Assembly (NCBI GenBank): GCA_946478235.1
Contig: CAMLBF010000005.1
Span: 62,001-126,000, forward strand
Direction of reading: 5' to 3'
Length of the DNA: 64,000 nt
DNA from: an uncultured Bartonella sp.
Lineage (GTDB): Bacteria; Pseudomonadota; Alphaproteobacteria; Rhizobiales; Rhizobiaceae
Part shown: positions 1-9,125 of the stretch, piece by piece
How positions within the stretch are numbered: position 1 is the stretch's first letter
Layout: the number at the start of each line of letters is the position of its first letter
Made by a program: the position numbers and the translations under genes
Notes under the pieces: generated by a model
Seen by the model: only the letters and a program-made list of their open reading frames with translations
Told to the model about the DNA's origin: nothing
The model's database searches: none

Positions 1-1307
1 GGATCGCCAGGGTGAAATAAGCTTTCCAGAATAAGCCGCAATAATGTGGCTGGCTGCACTTCTGTCAGCGGAACACCACCGGAATCGTTTGCTTCAATGC
101 CAAAACGGTTAAGTTCTGCAACAACACGGCGTGCCAGATTACGGTCACCCGTGACAAGTGCAGCGGTTTTTTCAGGGTTTTCAATTGCGTGGCGCAAACT
201 AACAGCAATAGCCAAAGCTTCTTCACGTTCATTTGCCGCTTCTATCAAGGTAAGATCGACAAAAACTTCGTCATATCCCTCGCGTGAAAGGTCTGACCAG
301 TTATCGGTTGTGGCTGCAGGGCGGAGTGCCTCAGACAGGATTTGCGCACGTTTGGCTTTCTTTTTATCAAGTTTTCCAAGCTCAACAACATTGCTGCGCT
401 TGACTTGCAATCTTTGTAGAAGTTTTTTCAGACTATATTGCGGATGCCCGAAAATGGATGGATCTTCATGGGTTTTTTCCAATGTTTCCCATTGCTTATC
501 GTCCATTGTCAGATCAAGCCCAGGCAATACAACAGCGCCATTTGGTAAGCGGCTGATAACTTTTAACAGATCGGCAATTGCCGGTATGGAACCGGTTGAT
601 CCTGCCACAATAATAGGTCGTTTTGGTTGATTACGCAAAAGCCGGTCGGCCTCAATACGCATTGCCTGATTGCGCCATTCAGCTGGGTTTTCTTTTTCTC
701 TTTCATGAAGAATTATCGGCCAATTCTTGGTGACAATTTCTAAAAAATCCAGTGTTACCTGCCACCATTCTGCCACCATATCTTGCGCAATTTCGTTCAA
801 TTTGGACCAATCAGCCGATTCCGTTTCCACTTCATCCATCAGCCGCACCAAATCTTGCGAAAGCCAGATAGCATCAGTCGTATTGGCTGGAATGAGCACA
901 TCTTCACTGCCAAACATCGCGCGGATATGGTCCGGCAATTTTTCACGCCATGGCCGGATTAACTGTGAAAGAAGCAATATACGCTCTAAATCACCTATTC
1001 TTGGATTGAGGGTTAAAGCATCGGCACCACTATCGAGAAAAAAGGCGGCATCTTCGTCGACATCACCAAGTGGCCTGATTGTTGGCAAAAAACTGGAATG
1101 ATTTTTGCTCATTTCAACAAAACACGAGCGCAATGCACGCGCAGCACGGCGCGTTGGAACATAAATTAATGTATCAGCCAAAACAGATTGCACATCTTCG
1201 GTGTTCCGATAACTTTCTACCAAACGACCAGAAAGAAGGGCATCAACAAAAGTAGGAAGGAAGGGAGCGCCTGTTGTGATGGAAAATATATTTGCTTTTT
1301 CTATCAC
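1..1307 (-). CDS. addB: Double-strand break repair protein AddB, N-terminal part (cut by window edge)
   Basis: Translating the minus strand from a GTG at 1307 gives about 435 uninterrupted residues running off the left edge. The start MIEKANIFSITTGAPFLPTF followed by LIYVPTRRAARAL fits the N-terminal region of alphaproteobacterial AddB, the helicase-nuclease partner of AddA that processes double-strand ends for RecA loading (family knowledge). Further in, VAGSTGSIPA and LVTGDRNLARRV match the degenerate helicase fold of AddB. The GTG start overlaps the TGA stop of the upstream nucleotidyltransferase as GTGA (1304-1307), so the two are probably translationally coupled. The order nucleotidyltransferase-addB is conserved in rhizobia. 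The C-terminal nuclease and Fe-S cysteines lie outside the window and cannot be judged. Confidence 0.9.
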   Translation of the reverse strand, partial: MIEKANIFSITTGAPFLPTFVDALLSGRLVESYRNTEDVQSVLADTLIYVPTRRAARALRSCFVEMSKNHSSFLPTIRPLGDVDEDAAFFLDSGADALTLNPRIGDLERILLLSQLIRPWREKLPDHIRAMFGSEDVLIPANTTDAIWLSQDLVRLMDEVETESADWSKLNEIAQDMVAEWWQVTLDFLEIVTKNWPIILHEREKENPAEWRNQAMRIEADRLLRNQPKRPIIVAGSTGSIPAIADLLKVISRLPNGAVVLPGLDLTMDDKQWETLEKTHEDPSIFGHPQYSLKKLLQRLQVKRSNVVELGKLDKKKAKRAQILSEALRPAATTDNWSDLSREGYDEVFVDLTLIEAANEREEALAIAVSLRHAIENPEKTAALVTGDRNLARRVVAELNRFGIEANDSGGVPLTEVQPATLLRLILESLFHPGD

Positions 1308-2035
1308 GCTTCTTCACCCCGCTCACGAAGCAGATCTTCGACCCTTCCAATCATATCCATTGTACCGACGGTATACCAGTTACCATGAAGCGGAAAACCA
1401 AATAGACGCCGCTCAGCAATGGCTTTGTCAAAATAGACGTTGAGCGACTGCGGTTCGATTGTTGCATCTTTAAAAATATTTGGATGCACAATAAGCGCCC
1501 CACCGTAAATAACTGCCTCTGGTATATTTGCCGGCGCACGCTTGAGCCTACCATCTTGAGATATAAGAAAATCGCCTCTTTCCGGTGCTGCCGCCTGCTG
1601 TCTTTCAACCGTCAATAACAACATATCCATTGTATCAGAATTGAAGTGATCTGCCATGGCTTGAAGATTGGATTGCCCACGATCAATCCAGAATGTATCT
1701 GCATTAAGAATATAAAATGGTTTATCACCAAGGCGTGGCAAAGCCTTGATGACGCCTCCAGCAGAATCCAGCAATTGCGACCGTTCATCTGAAATTTCTA
1801 TATGAAGATCCGAACGACTTTTTAAATGGTCTTCCACCGCATCTGCAAGATGGTGGACATTGACAATCACAGTCTCAACACCAGCATTTTTCAAACTATC
1901 CAAGGCGCGGTCCAACAAGCAACGCCCAGCTATTTCAACAAGTGGCTTAGGGGTTGTTAATGTCAATGGCCGCATACGTGTTCCAAGACCTGCGGCAAGA
2001 ACCATGGCGCTCTTGATATTTATCTGATCACTCAT
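1304..2035 (-). CDS. Sugar-1-phosphate nucleotidyltransferase (MurU / mannose-1-phosphate guanylyltransferase-like)
   Basis: This 243-residue protein has the nucleotidyltransferase signature AAGLGTRMRP at residues 14-23 and the fold-typical KPLVEIAG and ILNADTFW segments, so it transfers a nucleotide to a sugar 1-phosphate in the cytoplasm. It starts 8 bases inside the end of a gene carrying an AmgK-type sugar kinase domain. AmgK and MurU together recycle MurNAc to UDP-MurNAc (known from Pseudomonas and Caulobacter), so a MurU role is the best inference. Automated annotation would often call it mannose-1-phosphate guanylyltransferase. It is translationally coupled at both ends: an 8-bp overlap upstream and a GTGA overlap with addB downstream. 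Confidence 0.85.
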   Translation of the reverse strand: MSDQINIKSAMVLAAGLGTRMRPLTLTTPKPLVEIAGRCLLDRALDSLKNAGVETVIVNVHHLADAVEDHLKSRSDLHIEISDERSQLLDSAGGVIKALPRLGDKPFYILNADTFWIDRGQSNLQAMADHFNSDTMDMLLLTVERQQAAAPERGDFLISQDGRLKRAPANIPEAVIYGGALIVHPNIFKDATIEPQSLNVYFDKAIAERRLFGFPLHGNWYTVGTMDMIGRVEDLLRERGEEA

Positions 2036-3515
2036 CTAACAATCCAGTTTCTAAATAGAATTGTTGCAAAGGCTTTAATGATGGATGTTGCAAATTGCGT
2101 TTTAGATAATCACGCATATGTGGCAAATGTTTTAGATAGCCAGGTTTTCCATCACGCTTATCAAGCCGCACAAAAATACCCAGTATTTTTGATACGCGTT
2201 GTGCGCCCGCTATGGCATAGATCATGCGGAATTTTGCTTCATCAAATGGGCGTTTCATCTGTTTGCGACTGGTGCAATAAGCGTCAATAATTGTTGCTTC
2301 AAGGTCGCTTGAAATAGCAACCCGCGCATCTTGTGCCAGTGAAGCAACATCATAGGCTGTAGGGCCAATTTGACCATCCTGAAAATCCAACAGACCAATT
2401 TTATTGGAACCAATTTCATTTTCCCGCCAGATAATATTAGGCGAATGGTAATCGCGCATGACAAAGGTTTGCTCGGCTGTTTCAAATAAATCACAAAAGG
2501 GTTGCCAAATTTTATAAAATTCTTTGCCTTTTGCTTCATCAAGCGGCTGCGTTTTTATGTAAGGCAAATACCAATCCAGCAATAAAGATAGTTCGGCTTG
2601 TAAAACGCCATTGTCATAATGGGGAATATTCAACGTAAAATCATCAAACTTATGCTGTTCCGGCCAATTTTTCTGATGAAAATCTGCTAGCAGTTTCGCG
2701 GCCTCAACATAGCGTTCAGCAATCGGTTTTCCGTTACTATCCAATATACCATTACGCCCCAAATCTTCTAACAATAGAAGACCATTTGCCGGATCACCAG
2801 CCAAAATTTGGGGGGCAACAAAACCATTTTGTAAAATAAGCCGATCAATGCCAATAAATTGTCTTATATCTGTTCCTAAATGGGCAATTTCCGCATATGA
2901 TTGCCCTTTACTGTCGGGCATTTCCATTTGCGGCGCATTCATCAACACTTCCCGTACCCCATGATCCTCTATCAGTTCATAAGAGCGTGCCGATGCATCA
3001 CCAGTAAAATACTGCCGATAACTGTCACCCCGTCCATGTTTTTCTAAAAATGACCGGATAGCAAGTGATCTTTCTAAGCGTTCCGCCGCGTTACCCGATG
3101 CTTCTATTGTAATACGACGACCTTCCCCTTCATGGTCGAGTGTCACAGCAAAATCGGCTTGCCCAAGATCACCTTCGGCTTTTTCTGGCCATTCAACAAC
3201 AACAATTCCGTTTTCTCTTGCTTCTTCAAAACCAAGCTCATCTATCTCTTCTGGTGAACCGATACGATAAAGATCCGCATGGATAATGGAAAACCGTTTG
3301 GCCTCATAAACTTGAACCAATGTAAAAGTTGGGCTTGGTACTTCCATATCCGCATCATTGACAAGTGTTCGAACCATGGCACGCGCCAGCGAAGTTTTAC
3401 CGGCACCAAGGTCACCTTGCAGCGTAACCAGATCCCCTTTGACAAGAGACAGTGCAAAATCTTCAGCAAAGCGTTTCGTGGATTCTTCATTTGCAAGAAA
3501 GTAACTAAACGTCAT
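2028..3515 (-). CDS. tsaE: Bifunctional TsaE ATPase / AmgK-like sugar phosphotransferase fusion
   Basis: A 495-residue fusion. Residues 1 to about 150 are TsaE, the ATPase needed for the t6A37 tRNA modification, with Walker A GDLGAGKTS at 34-42, then SPTF, HADLYR and VVEWPEK. From about residue 180 it is an aminoglycoside-phosphotransferase-fold kinase with RDYHSPN (catalytic Asp and Asn, around 352-358) and LLDFQD (metal-binding Asp, around 375). The kinase half resembles AmgK, the anomeric MurNAc/GlcNAc kinase. The start at 3515 (MTFSYFLANE) is chosen because AAGGA lies just upstream; a start at 3575 would overlap divL by 40 bp. The fusion is known in Rhizobiales. The next gene is the probable partner nucleotidyltransferase. 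Confidence 0.9.
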   Translation of the reverse strand: MTFSYFLANEESTKRFAEDFALSLVKGDLVTLQGDLGAGKTSLARAMVRTLVNDADMEVPSPTFTLVQVYEAKRFSIIHADLYRIGSPEEIDELGFEEARENGIVVVEWPEKAEGDLGQADFAVTLDHEGEGRRITIEASGNAAERLERSLAIRSFLEKHGRGDSYRQYFTGDASARSYELIEDHGVREVLMNAPQMEMPDSKGQSYAEIAHLGTDIRQFIGIDRLILQNGFVAPQILAGDPANGLLLLEDLGRNGILDSNGKPIAERYVEAAKLLADFHQKNWPEQHKFDDFTLNIPHYDNGVLQAELSLLLDWYLPYIKTQPLDEAKGKEFYKIWQPFCDLFETAEQTFVMRDYHSPNIIWRENEIGSNKIGLLDFQDGQIGPTAYDVASLAQDARVAISSDLEATIIDAYCTSRKQMKRPFDEAKFRMIYAIAGAQRVSKILGIFVRLDKRDGKPGYLKHLPHMRDYLKRNLQHPSLKPLQQFYLETGLLDE

Positions 3516-3535
3516 TCTATATCCTTGACTATGAC

Positions 3536-5977
3536 TTATGATGCGACTGGTGTCCTTGAAATAGGAAAGGAACACAACACTGTTGTTCCCTGACCTTCTC
3601 CTGTTTTTATAGCAACCGTGCCACCATGTAGTTCTACAAAACTTTTAACGATAGAAAGCCCTAAGCCAGCGCCTGCACGCGAACCGTGGTGGGCGTGCGA
3701 TGAAAACCGTTTGAATACGGTATCCAATATATCTTCAGGAATACCGCAGCCATGATCGTGAACGCTGAAAACAACTTCATTTCCCTGCTTTTGGGCAACA
3801 AATTCAATCACGCTATGATCTGGCGCAAAATTGGCTGCATTGCTAAGCACGCTGACGAATATCTGGCGCAAGCGCAACGGATCTGCCGAAAATGCTGTTA
3901 AACCGGGATCTATCTTTTCTTCGATAATTACCGGACGCTCACCCAGCCGCTCTTTTGTCCGCTCGGTTGCATAATTCATGGCATCAGCAATGTCGACTTG
4001 TTGGATATCAAGCTCCATAATGCCAGCATCAAGCTTGGCAAGATCGAGAATATCATTAACAATATTCAACAGTGCATCCGACTCTGTACTGATATGTTCA
4101 AGATATTCATGCTGACGTGGATTAAGCGGCCCATAAAGTTCGTTGCGCAATACGTCTGAAAATCCCATAATATTGGTCAGTGGCGTCCGCAATTCATATG
4201 ATACGTGACGCACAAATTCGCTTCTTAACCGGTCAGCGCTTGTTAATGCCTCATTCTTTTCTTGCAGGGCGCGCGTGACATTAACCGTGTCGGTAACATT
4301 CACAAATGTCATCATTGTCTGGCTATTGGGTAATGGTACCAACGCATAATCCAGAACAATACCGTTTAATAAATCCATTCTGCCAGAAATAGCATCGCGT
4401 GTTTCTGTAAAGCCAGTGATAAACGCGCTAAATGTGCTCCATGCATCACTTTTTGTTTGTGGGGCGCATTCGGCTTGTAGTTTTGCTATATGCGTCCCCT
4501 CAACCATCAATTCTTGCGGCAGCGACCAAAGCCTTGCAAGAGCTGGGTTAGACAAACGAACACGCCCATCAGGACCGAAAACGGCAACACCTTCCGACAA
4601 ATGATCCAGTGTTTCCCCTTGCATTTCAATCAGCGTATTGTAGCGCCGTTCCAGATTAATTTTTTCGGTCAGGTTTTCAAACAGCCATGTTACACCACCT
4701 TGTGGGTGTGGGCTTGCCAACACACGCAAAGTGCGACCGTCCGGTAAATTCCATATTTGTTGACTGGGCTCACCAGAGCGATATGCCGAAAACAATTCGT
4801 CTTTCCAACCGCGCCAGTCAGGTTTTTCGGCAATAATCCCTTCTTCTCTCAAACGGTCGAGCAGCAGGGTGTGACTTGGTTCGCTTTCTAAGAAAACCGT
4901 ATCTAGCGGCCACAACATGGCAAAGGCCTGATTGGCAAATTTCAGCTTTTGATCGGCACCAAAAATCGCCACCGCTGTTGAAATCTGATCCAGTGTTTCA
5001 GAATGCGCCCGCATCATGCGTTTCATTTCGTCTGATAGATTTTCAAGGGCACTCACATCATGCGCAAATGTCGCCTCACCTTTATCTGTTGTTATTTGGG
5101 TAACGTCGAATAAGCGCCTTTCGCCTTGCGCAATCGCATAGGCCGGACCTTTAAAAAGTGGCTTGCTATCTGCCAGTCTTGCGCGCGTTGCTTCATTAAA
5201 AAAGGACGCATTGTCTGGCTTTTCTGGCTCATAACCGCTGGCATCGTGAAAAGCTTGGTTGGCATATATAATCCTACCTTCATGATTGGTTAGCCATACA
5301 GGCTCTGCCAAGGCATTCAACAAGGTGTTTCGCAACTCCAACATATCACGCATAGCCGCCGTATCTTTTTGGATACGGGCTGTTTGTTGTTCGCGCTCCG
5401 ACAAATCCTGAAAGCGGACAATTGCAGCTGTGCCCGCAATAACGCCATTTACCTCAATCAAAGCACCTGTTTGGGTTTCAAGATAAAGTTCAAAACCCCG
5501 TGCTTCCTGCCTTAGATCAGTGATCGCGTCATCAAGAATACGCAATTCATTTTCATGCAGCCATTGTCCAAACCGCAAAACATTTTGGCTACCAACACCC
5601 ATATTATCTAGCACTGTCAGGCGGCCAACGATAATGGGTTGCGCAAGAGGTGTATTCCAAATAACAGCACATTGACCGGTATGCGCCAGCAATCTTTCAT
5701 AATTGCCAATCTGTTGAAGAATAGCGCTTTGCCCATTGTCATACGCATATGGTGAAAAGCGTATCATGCGCCGAATGAGAAAAAAGCAGACAATAGCTGC
5801 GCTGATAACAATACCGCCACAAACAGCTAGGCCAAGCCATATATGGCTATTTAAGCGGGTAATGCCAAATGATGCCGAAAAGCCATTATTAACCGAACCG
5901 AAAAAGCACAATAAAAGGGCAGCGCCATAATAAAATGCCGTTTTTAAATGCCGATTATTTATAGCTTTTAACTGCAA
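3536..5977 (-). CDS. divL: DivL-type PAS sensor kinase with Tyr in place of the phosphoacceptor His
   Basis: This 813-residue protein has two membrane segments (about 12-30 and 45-68), several PAS-like regions, and a C-terminal HisKA-HATPase module. The H-box reads HVSYELRTPL, so the usual phosphoacceptor His is Tyr594. The ATPase domain is intact: N box VLSNAANFAP, G1 DHGCGIPEDI, G2 GAGLGLSIVK. A Tyr at this position, two N-terminal membrane helices and multiple PAS domains are hallmarks of DivL, the pseudokinase that tunes CckA and hence CtrA in alphaproteobacterial cell-cycle control (established for Caulobacter and rhizobia). Its position between ahcY and tsaE matches rhizobial synteny. 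The gene probably has its own promoter, because an ahcY terminator lies upstream. It may be co-transcribed with tsaE, 20 bp downstream. Confidence 0.85.
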   Translation of the reverse strand: MQLKAINNRHLKTAFYYGAALLLCFFGSVNNGFSASFGITRLNSHIWLGLAVCGGIVISAAIVCFFLIRRMIRFSPYAYDNGQSAILQQIGNYERLLAHTGQCAVIWNTPLAQPIIVGRLTVLDNMGVGSQNVLRFGQWLHENELRILDDAITDLRQEARGFELYLETQTGALIEVNGVIAGTAAIVRFQDLSEREQQTARIQKDTAAMRDMLELRNTLLNALAEPVWLTNHEGRIIYANQAFHDASGYEPEKPDNASFFNEATRARLADSKPLFKGPAYAIAQGERRLFDVTQITTDKGEATFAHDVSALENLSDEMKRMMRAHSETLDQISTAVAIFGADQKLKFANQAFAMLWPLDTVFLESEPSHTLLLDRLREEGIIAEKPDWRGWKDELFSAYRSGEPSQQIWNLPDGRTLRVLASPHPQGGVTWLFENLTEKINLERRYNTLIEMQGETLDHLSEGVAVFGPDGRVRLSNPALARLWSLPQELMVEGTHIAKLQAECAPQTKSDAWSTFSAFITGFTETRDAISGRMDLLNGIVLDYALVPLPNSQTMMTFVNVTDTVNVTRALQEKNEALTSADRLRSEFVRHVSYELRTPLTNIMGFSDVLRNELYGPLNPRQHEYLEHISTESDALLNIVNDILDLAKLDAGIMELDIQQVDIADAMNYATERTKERLGERPVIIEEKIDPGLTAFSADPLRLRQIFVSVLSNAANFAPDHSVIEFVAQKQGNEVVFSVHDHGCGIPEDILDTVFKRFSSHAHHGSRAGAGLGLSIVKSFVELHGGTVAIKTGEGQGTTVLCSFPISRTPVAS

Positions 5978-6010
5978 CGTTTTCTCGATGATTTCAGGTG
6001 TCGAATCAAT

Positions 6011-6037
6011 GTTACATTATATTGTGCGATATGTAAC
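6011..6037. promoter_or_regulatory. Dyad upstream of divL, possible operator
   Basis: Perfect 7-bp inverted arms GTTACAT (6011-6017) and ATGTAAC (6031-6037) are separated by 13 bp, and lie 34-60 bp upstream of the divL start. Their position between the ahcY terminator and divL suits a regulatory site. I do not recognise the binding protein. Confidence 0.3.
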
Positions 6038-6052
6038 GTGAAGTACATCTAT

Positions 6053-6084
6053 AACAAAAAGGCCGAACATATAACTGTTCAGCC
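6053..6084 (-). terminator. Rho-independent terminator of ahcY
   Basis: On the minus strand a 9-bp stem (GGCTGAACA paired with TGTTCGGCC, one G-T pair, 6-base loop) is followed by TTTTTGTT. It sits 42 bp past the ahcY stop and separates it from divL. The plus strand also has a T-run after the stem, so it may work both ways. Confidence 0.8.
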
Positions 6085-6125
6085 TTTTGAATTCGATAGA
6101 TATATAAAAGGGATATCTAAACCTT

Positions 6126-7523
6126 TTAGTAGCGATACCGGTCCGGTTTGAATGGGCCTTCTGGTGTTACACCAATATAGGCGGCCTGCTCTTCTGAAAG
6201 TTTACTGAGTTTAACGCCCAAACGATCAAGATGCAGCTTGGCAACTTTTTCATCCAGATGTTTTGGCAGTACATAAACTTCGTTCTTATACTGGTCACCA
6301 CGCGTAAACAATTCAATCTGTGCCAATGTCTGGTTTGTAAAGGACGCAGACATAACAAAAGATGGATGCCCTGTTGCATTGCCAAGATTGAGCAAGCGGC
6401 CTTCCGAAAGAAGGATAATTCTTTTTCCATCAGGGAAAGTAATCATATCCACTTGCGGCTTGATATTGGTCCATTTGAGGTTTTTCAATGAAGCAACCTG
6501 GATCTCATTATCAAAGTGACCGATATTTCCGATGATACACATATCCTTTACGGCACGCATATGCTCAAGACGAACAATATCGCGGTTTCCTGTTGCTGTA
6601 ATAATCATATCAGCCGATGGCGCAGCCTCTTCCAGCGTTACCACTTCGTAACCGTCCATCGCAGCTTGTAACGCGCAAATTGGGTCAACTTCCGTTACTT
6701 TTACACGTGCACCGGCACCTGAAAGCGATGCAGCACACCCTTTACCAACGTCACCATAACCACATACAACTGCTGTTTTACCAGCCATCATAACGTCAGT
6801 TCCGCGACGGATACCGTCCACCAACGATTCTTTACAGCCATAGCGATTATCGAATTTTGACTTGGTAACACTGTCGTTTACATTAATCGCAGGAAATGGC
6901 AGCAATCCTTGCTCTTGCAAATGATATAGACGATGAACACCCGTGGTTGTTTCTTCCGTAACACCTTTTATAGCATCACGTTGACGCGTGAAAAATCCCG
7001 GCGTTGCAGCCATACGTTTCTTGATCTGGGCAAAAAAGATCGCTTCTTCTTCTGACTCTGGATTTGACAATACATCTTCCCCTGCTTCTGCACGGGCACC
7101 TGTCAGAATATAAGCCGTGGCGTCACCACCATCATCAAGGATCATATTGGATGGTTCACCATCTGGCCATTGGAAAATAGCATCTGTATAAGTCCAATAT
7201 TCTTCCAATGTTTCGCCTTTGACAGCAAAAACCGGTGTACCACCGGCGGCAATAGCAGCTGCTGCATGATCTTGCGTTGAAAAAATATTACATGATGCCC
7301 AACGGACATCAGCACCAATCATTTTCAGTGTTTCAATTAAAACCGCTGTTTGAATGGTCATATGCAGCGAACCGGAAATACGAGCGCCGCGCAACGGCTG
7401 AGATGAACCGAATTCTTCACGACAGGCCATCAGGCCCGGCATCTCTGTTTCAGCAATATCAAGTTCTCTACGGCCATATTCAGCAAGACCAATATCTCTG
7501 ATTATGTATTCATTCGCAGCCAT
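6126..7523 (-). CDS. ahcY: Adenosylhomocysteinase (S-adenosyl-L-homocysteine hydrolase)
   Basis: A 465-residue cytoplasmic enzyme that hydrolyses S-adenosylhomocysteine to adenosine and homocysteine, relieving product inhibition of methyltransferases. The NAD-binding segment [16 protein letters not shown], the substrate-site segments [11 protein letters not shown] and [16 protein letters not shown], and the C-terminal PFKPDRYRY are all typical. The start at 7523 ([10 protein letters not shown]) is preceded by an excellent AAGGAGT ribosome site; an in-frame extension to 7592 lacks one. It is followed by its own terminator. No SAH riboswitch could be recognised upstream. Confidence 0.97.
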   Translation of the reverse strand: MAANEYIIRDIGLAEYGRRELDIAETEMPGLMACREEFGSSQPLRGARISGSLHMTIQTAVLIETLKMIGADVRWASCNIFSTQDHAAAAIAAGGTPVFAVKGETLEEYWTYTDAIFQWPDGEPSNMILDDGGDATAYILTGARAEAGEDVLSNPESEEEAIFFAQIKKRMAATPGFFTRQRDAIKGVTEETTTGVHRLYHLQEQGLLPFPAINVNDSVTKSKFDNRYGCKESLVDGIRRGTDVMMAGKTAVVCGYGDVGKGCAASLSGAGARVKVTEVDPICALQAAMDGYEVVTLEEAAPSADMIITATGNRDIVRLEHMRAVKDMCIIGNIGHFDNEIQVASLKNLKWTNIKPQVDMITFPDGKRIILLSEGRLLNLGNATGHPSFVMSASFTNQTLAQIELFTRGDQYKNEVYVLPKHLDEKVAKLHLDRLGVKLSKLSEEQAAYIGVTPEGPFKPDRYRY

Positions 7524-7922
7524 TGTGCACTCCTTAAAGATTTCCGCCTGTGTCGATTTATCAGATATGCCGAATAATCGCAACCACGACATAAAGATTA
7601 CTTTATATCACCAATATAAGGCAGTCTTCACTGATATGACTTTTTTTTTCGTGATAAATTTTAAAATTGGAAATCTATTTAAGTAAAATTGGAAATTAAT
7701 TTAAGCGTGTTGGCCGTTAATCAGATGCCATGACCATAATGCACACCAGCAACAATGGCGTCATTTTGCTTTAACAATGGTGTCATTTTGCCTTTTGTGA
7801 GGCGCACGGGCTAGAGATTACTATTATGTTTCAAAAATAAAAAGTGGCCATGACAAGAGTATCATGACCACATGGGAAATCGTCAAAAATTATGGTATAT
7901 TATCGCCAGCAAAAGCCGTGGT
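7524..7922. other. Intergenic spacer upstream of ahcY
   Basis: About 400 bp between ahcY and the FkbM-like gene with no credible gene. It should hold the ahcY promoter, but I cannot assign boxes. The only visible structure is the 22-bp duplication at 7752-7795. Confidence 0.5.
7752..7795. repeat. 22-bp imperfect tandem duplication
   Basis: Two adjacent 22-bp units, each starting ACAATGG and containing GTCATTTTGC, differ at only a few positions. This belongs to the class of short tandem duplications seen in many spacers of this window. Confidence 0.7.
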
Positions 7923-9125
7923 TTAACTGTTTTTCTTGAAAAACAAATTTTCGCCTTTTAGCGGTAATTCCGTAAATCTACCTTTCAGAGCATTACGAAC
8001 CATCGCTTCCGAATTTGGTTTGAAACGATCATGTGTTTCAATAATAATCAAGCCAACTTTATCCAGCCAGCTTTCATAACCTTTTTCAAAAAGCTCGTAT
8101 TCTGCCCCTTCAATATCCACTTTCAGAATATCAATATAATTTATTGAAGACTGCTTCATAAGCGTTGGAATGCTAATGGCACTTACTGAACCTTCAGCCC
8201 CCTCGGTCAAGGTTTCTGTTCGATACCCCCAAGCGCCTAAACCTTCATTGCTTTCATCATGTTCCACCAAAGATACTTCACCATCCGAAGGCCATATGGC
8301 GGCGTTTAAAAGCGTAACATGACTGGAATAATCCTCGAGATTTCTTTTCATAATCTCAAAATTTATGGCATCTGGTTCCACAGCTATAATACGTGCATCC
8401 GGATATTTTTTCATGAAAAATAGTGCAGACAACCCAATATTAGCTCCCAGATCGACTATAGTGTCGACCACTTTAGGAAGATTTAAACTATCATATTCAT
8501 TGTCTACGAATATCTGCTTGAAAACACGGATATCTGAATCATCTATCCGCATGGACAAATTGCTTCCCAAAAATTTCATATCCAAGCTAATATCACTAGC
8601 ACGTTCGTCTTTAATAAGATTTTTTAATATCTCAAGCCTGTCATCGTTAATAATATAGTCTTTTTTACTGACATTATTATTTAACGTTAGCAGGTTGTTA
8701 TATATTGTGTCCAACTTGCTATAAACGCCTACAAGATCTTTATTGCCTAGCCCCCCGCCAAACAATTCACCATTTTGTAAATTTTTCTTTATGAAATGGA
8801 TTTCTTCAGCAGTACCCCGCAAACGTTCATTGTTTTCTTGTACAAGATTATGGTTTTCTTGTACAAGATTATTGACTGCCAAAACATGATTATTGGTTGT
8901 ATCGCAACTTGTTTTATAATTGCTATCCAACAAATCAATTTTATTTTGTATGTCTCTAATGTTTTCGTGATTTAAATCGTCCGACTGGCTTAACGAGTCA
9001 ATTTTCTCACTGATCCCTTTGAGGTCAGTTTCAACACCATTCAGATTATTTTCATCCAACTTCTTGTCTAGCGATTTCAGTTTCGCAAACAATTGATTAA
9101 TTTTTAAATACTGACGTAACCCCAT
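7923..9125 (-). CDS. FkbM-family methyltransferase with long N-terminal coiled coil
   Basis: A 400-residue protein. Residues from about 215 onward form an FkbM-type SAM-dependent methyltransferase: motif I VDLGANIGLSALFF, the acidic IIAVEPDAINFEIM, and the family signature ILKVDIEGAEYELFEKG near residue 338, then IIETHDRF. FkbM proteins commonly O-methylate sugars in surface glycans. Residues about 10-165 are rich in Leu, Asn, Asp and Glu with heptad-like spacing and probably form a coiled coil; a 21-bp duplication at 8832-8873 repeats NLVQEN. The ATG at 9125 is chosen because GGAAGGA precedes it; a TTG at 9149 is the alternative. It lies beside glycosyltransferase genes on the other strand, which supports a role in surface polysaccharide. 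The acceptor is unknown. Confidence 0.85.
   Translation of the reverse strand: MGLRQYLKINQLFAKLKSLDKKLDENNLNGVETDLKGISEKIDSLSQSDDLNHENIRDIQNKIDLLDSNYKTSCDTTNNHVLAVNNLVQENHNLVQENNERLRGTAEEIHFIKKNLQNGELFGGGLGNKDLVGVYSKLDTIYNNLLTLNNNVSKKDYIINDDRLEILKNLIKDERASDISLDMKFLGSNLSMRIDDSDIRVFKQIFVDNEYDSLNLPKVVDTIVDLGANIGLSALFFMKKYPDARIIAVEPDAINFEIMKRNLEDYSSHVTLLNAAIWPSDGEVSLVEHDESNEGLGAWGYRTETLTEGAEGSVSAISIPTLMKQSSINYIDILKVDIEGAEYELFEKGYESWLDKVGLIIIETHDRFKPNSEAMVRNALKGRFTELPLKGENLFFKKNS

Noticed and set aside
46-1101. Open frames on the plus strand at the left edge
   Set aside because: They are opposite-strand shadows of addB, whose minus-strand translation matches the family throughout.
7524-7640. SAH or SAM riboswitch before ahcY
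   Set aside because: No conserved riboswitch core or convincing multi-helix fold could be seen; only a strong ribosome site is present.
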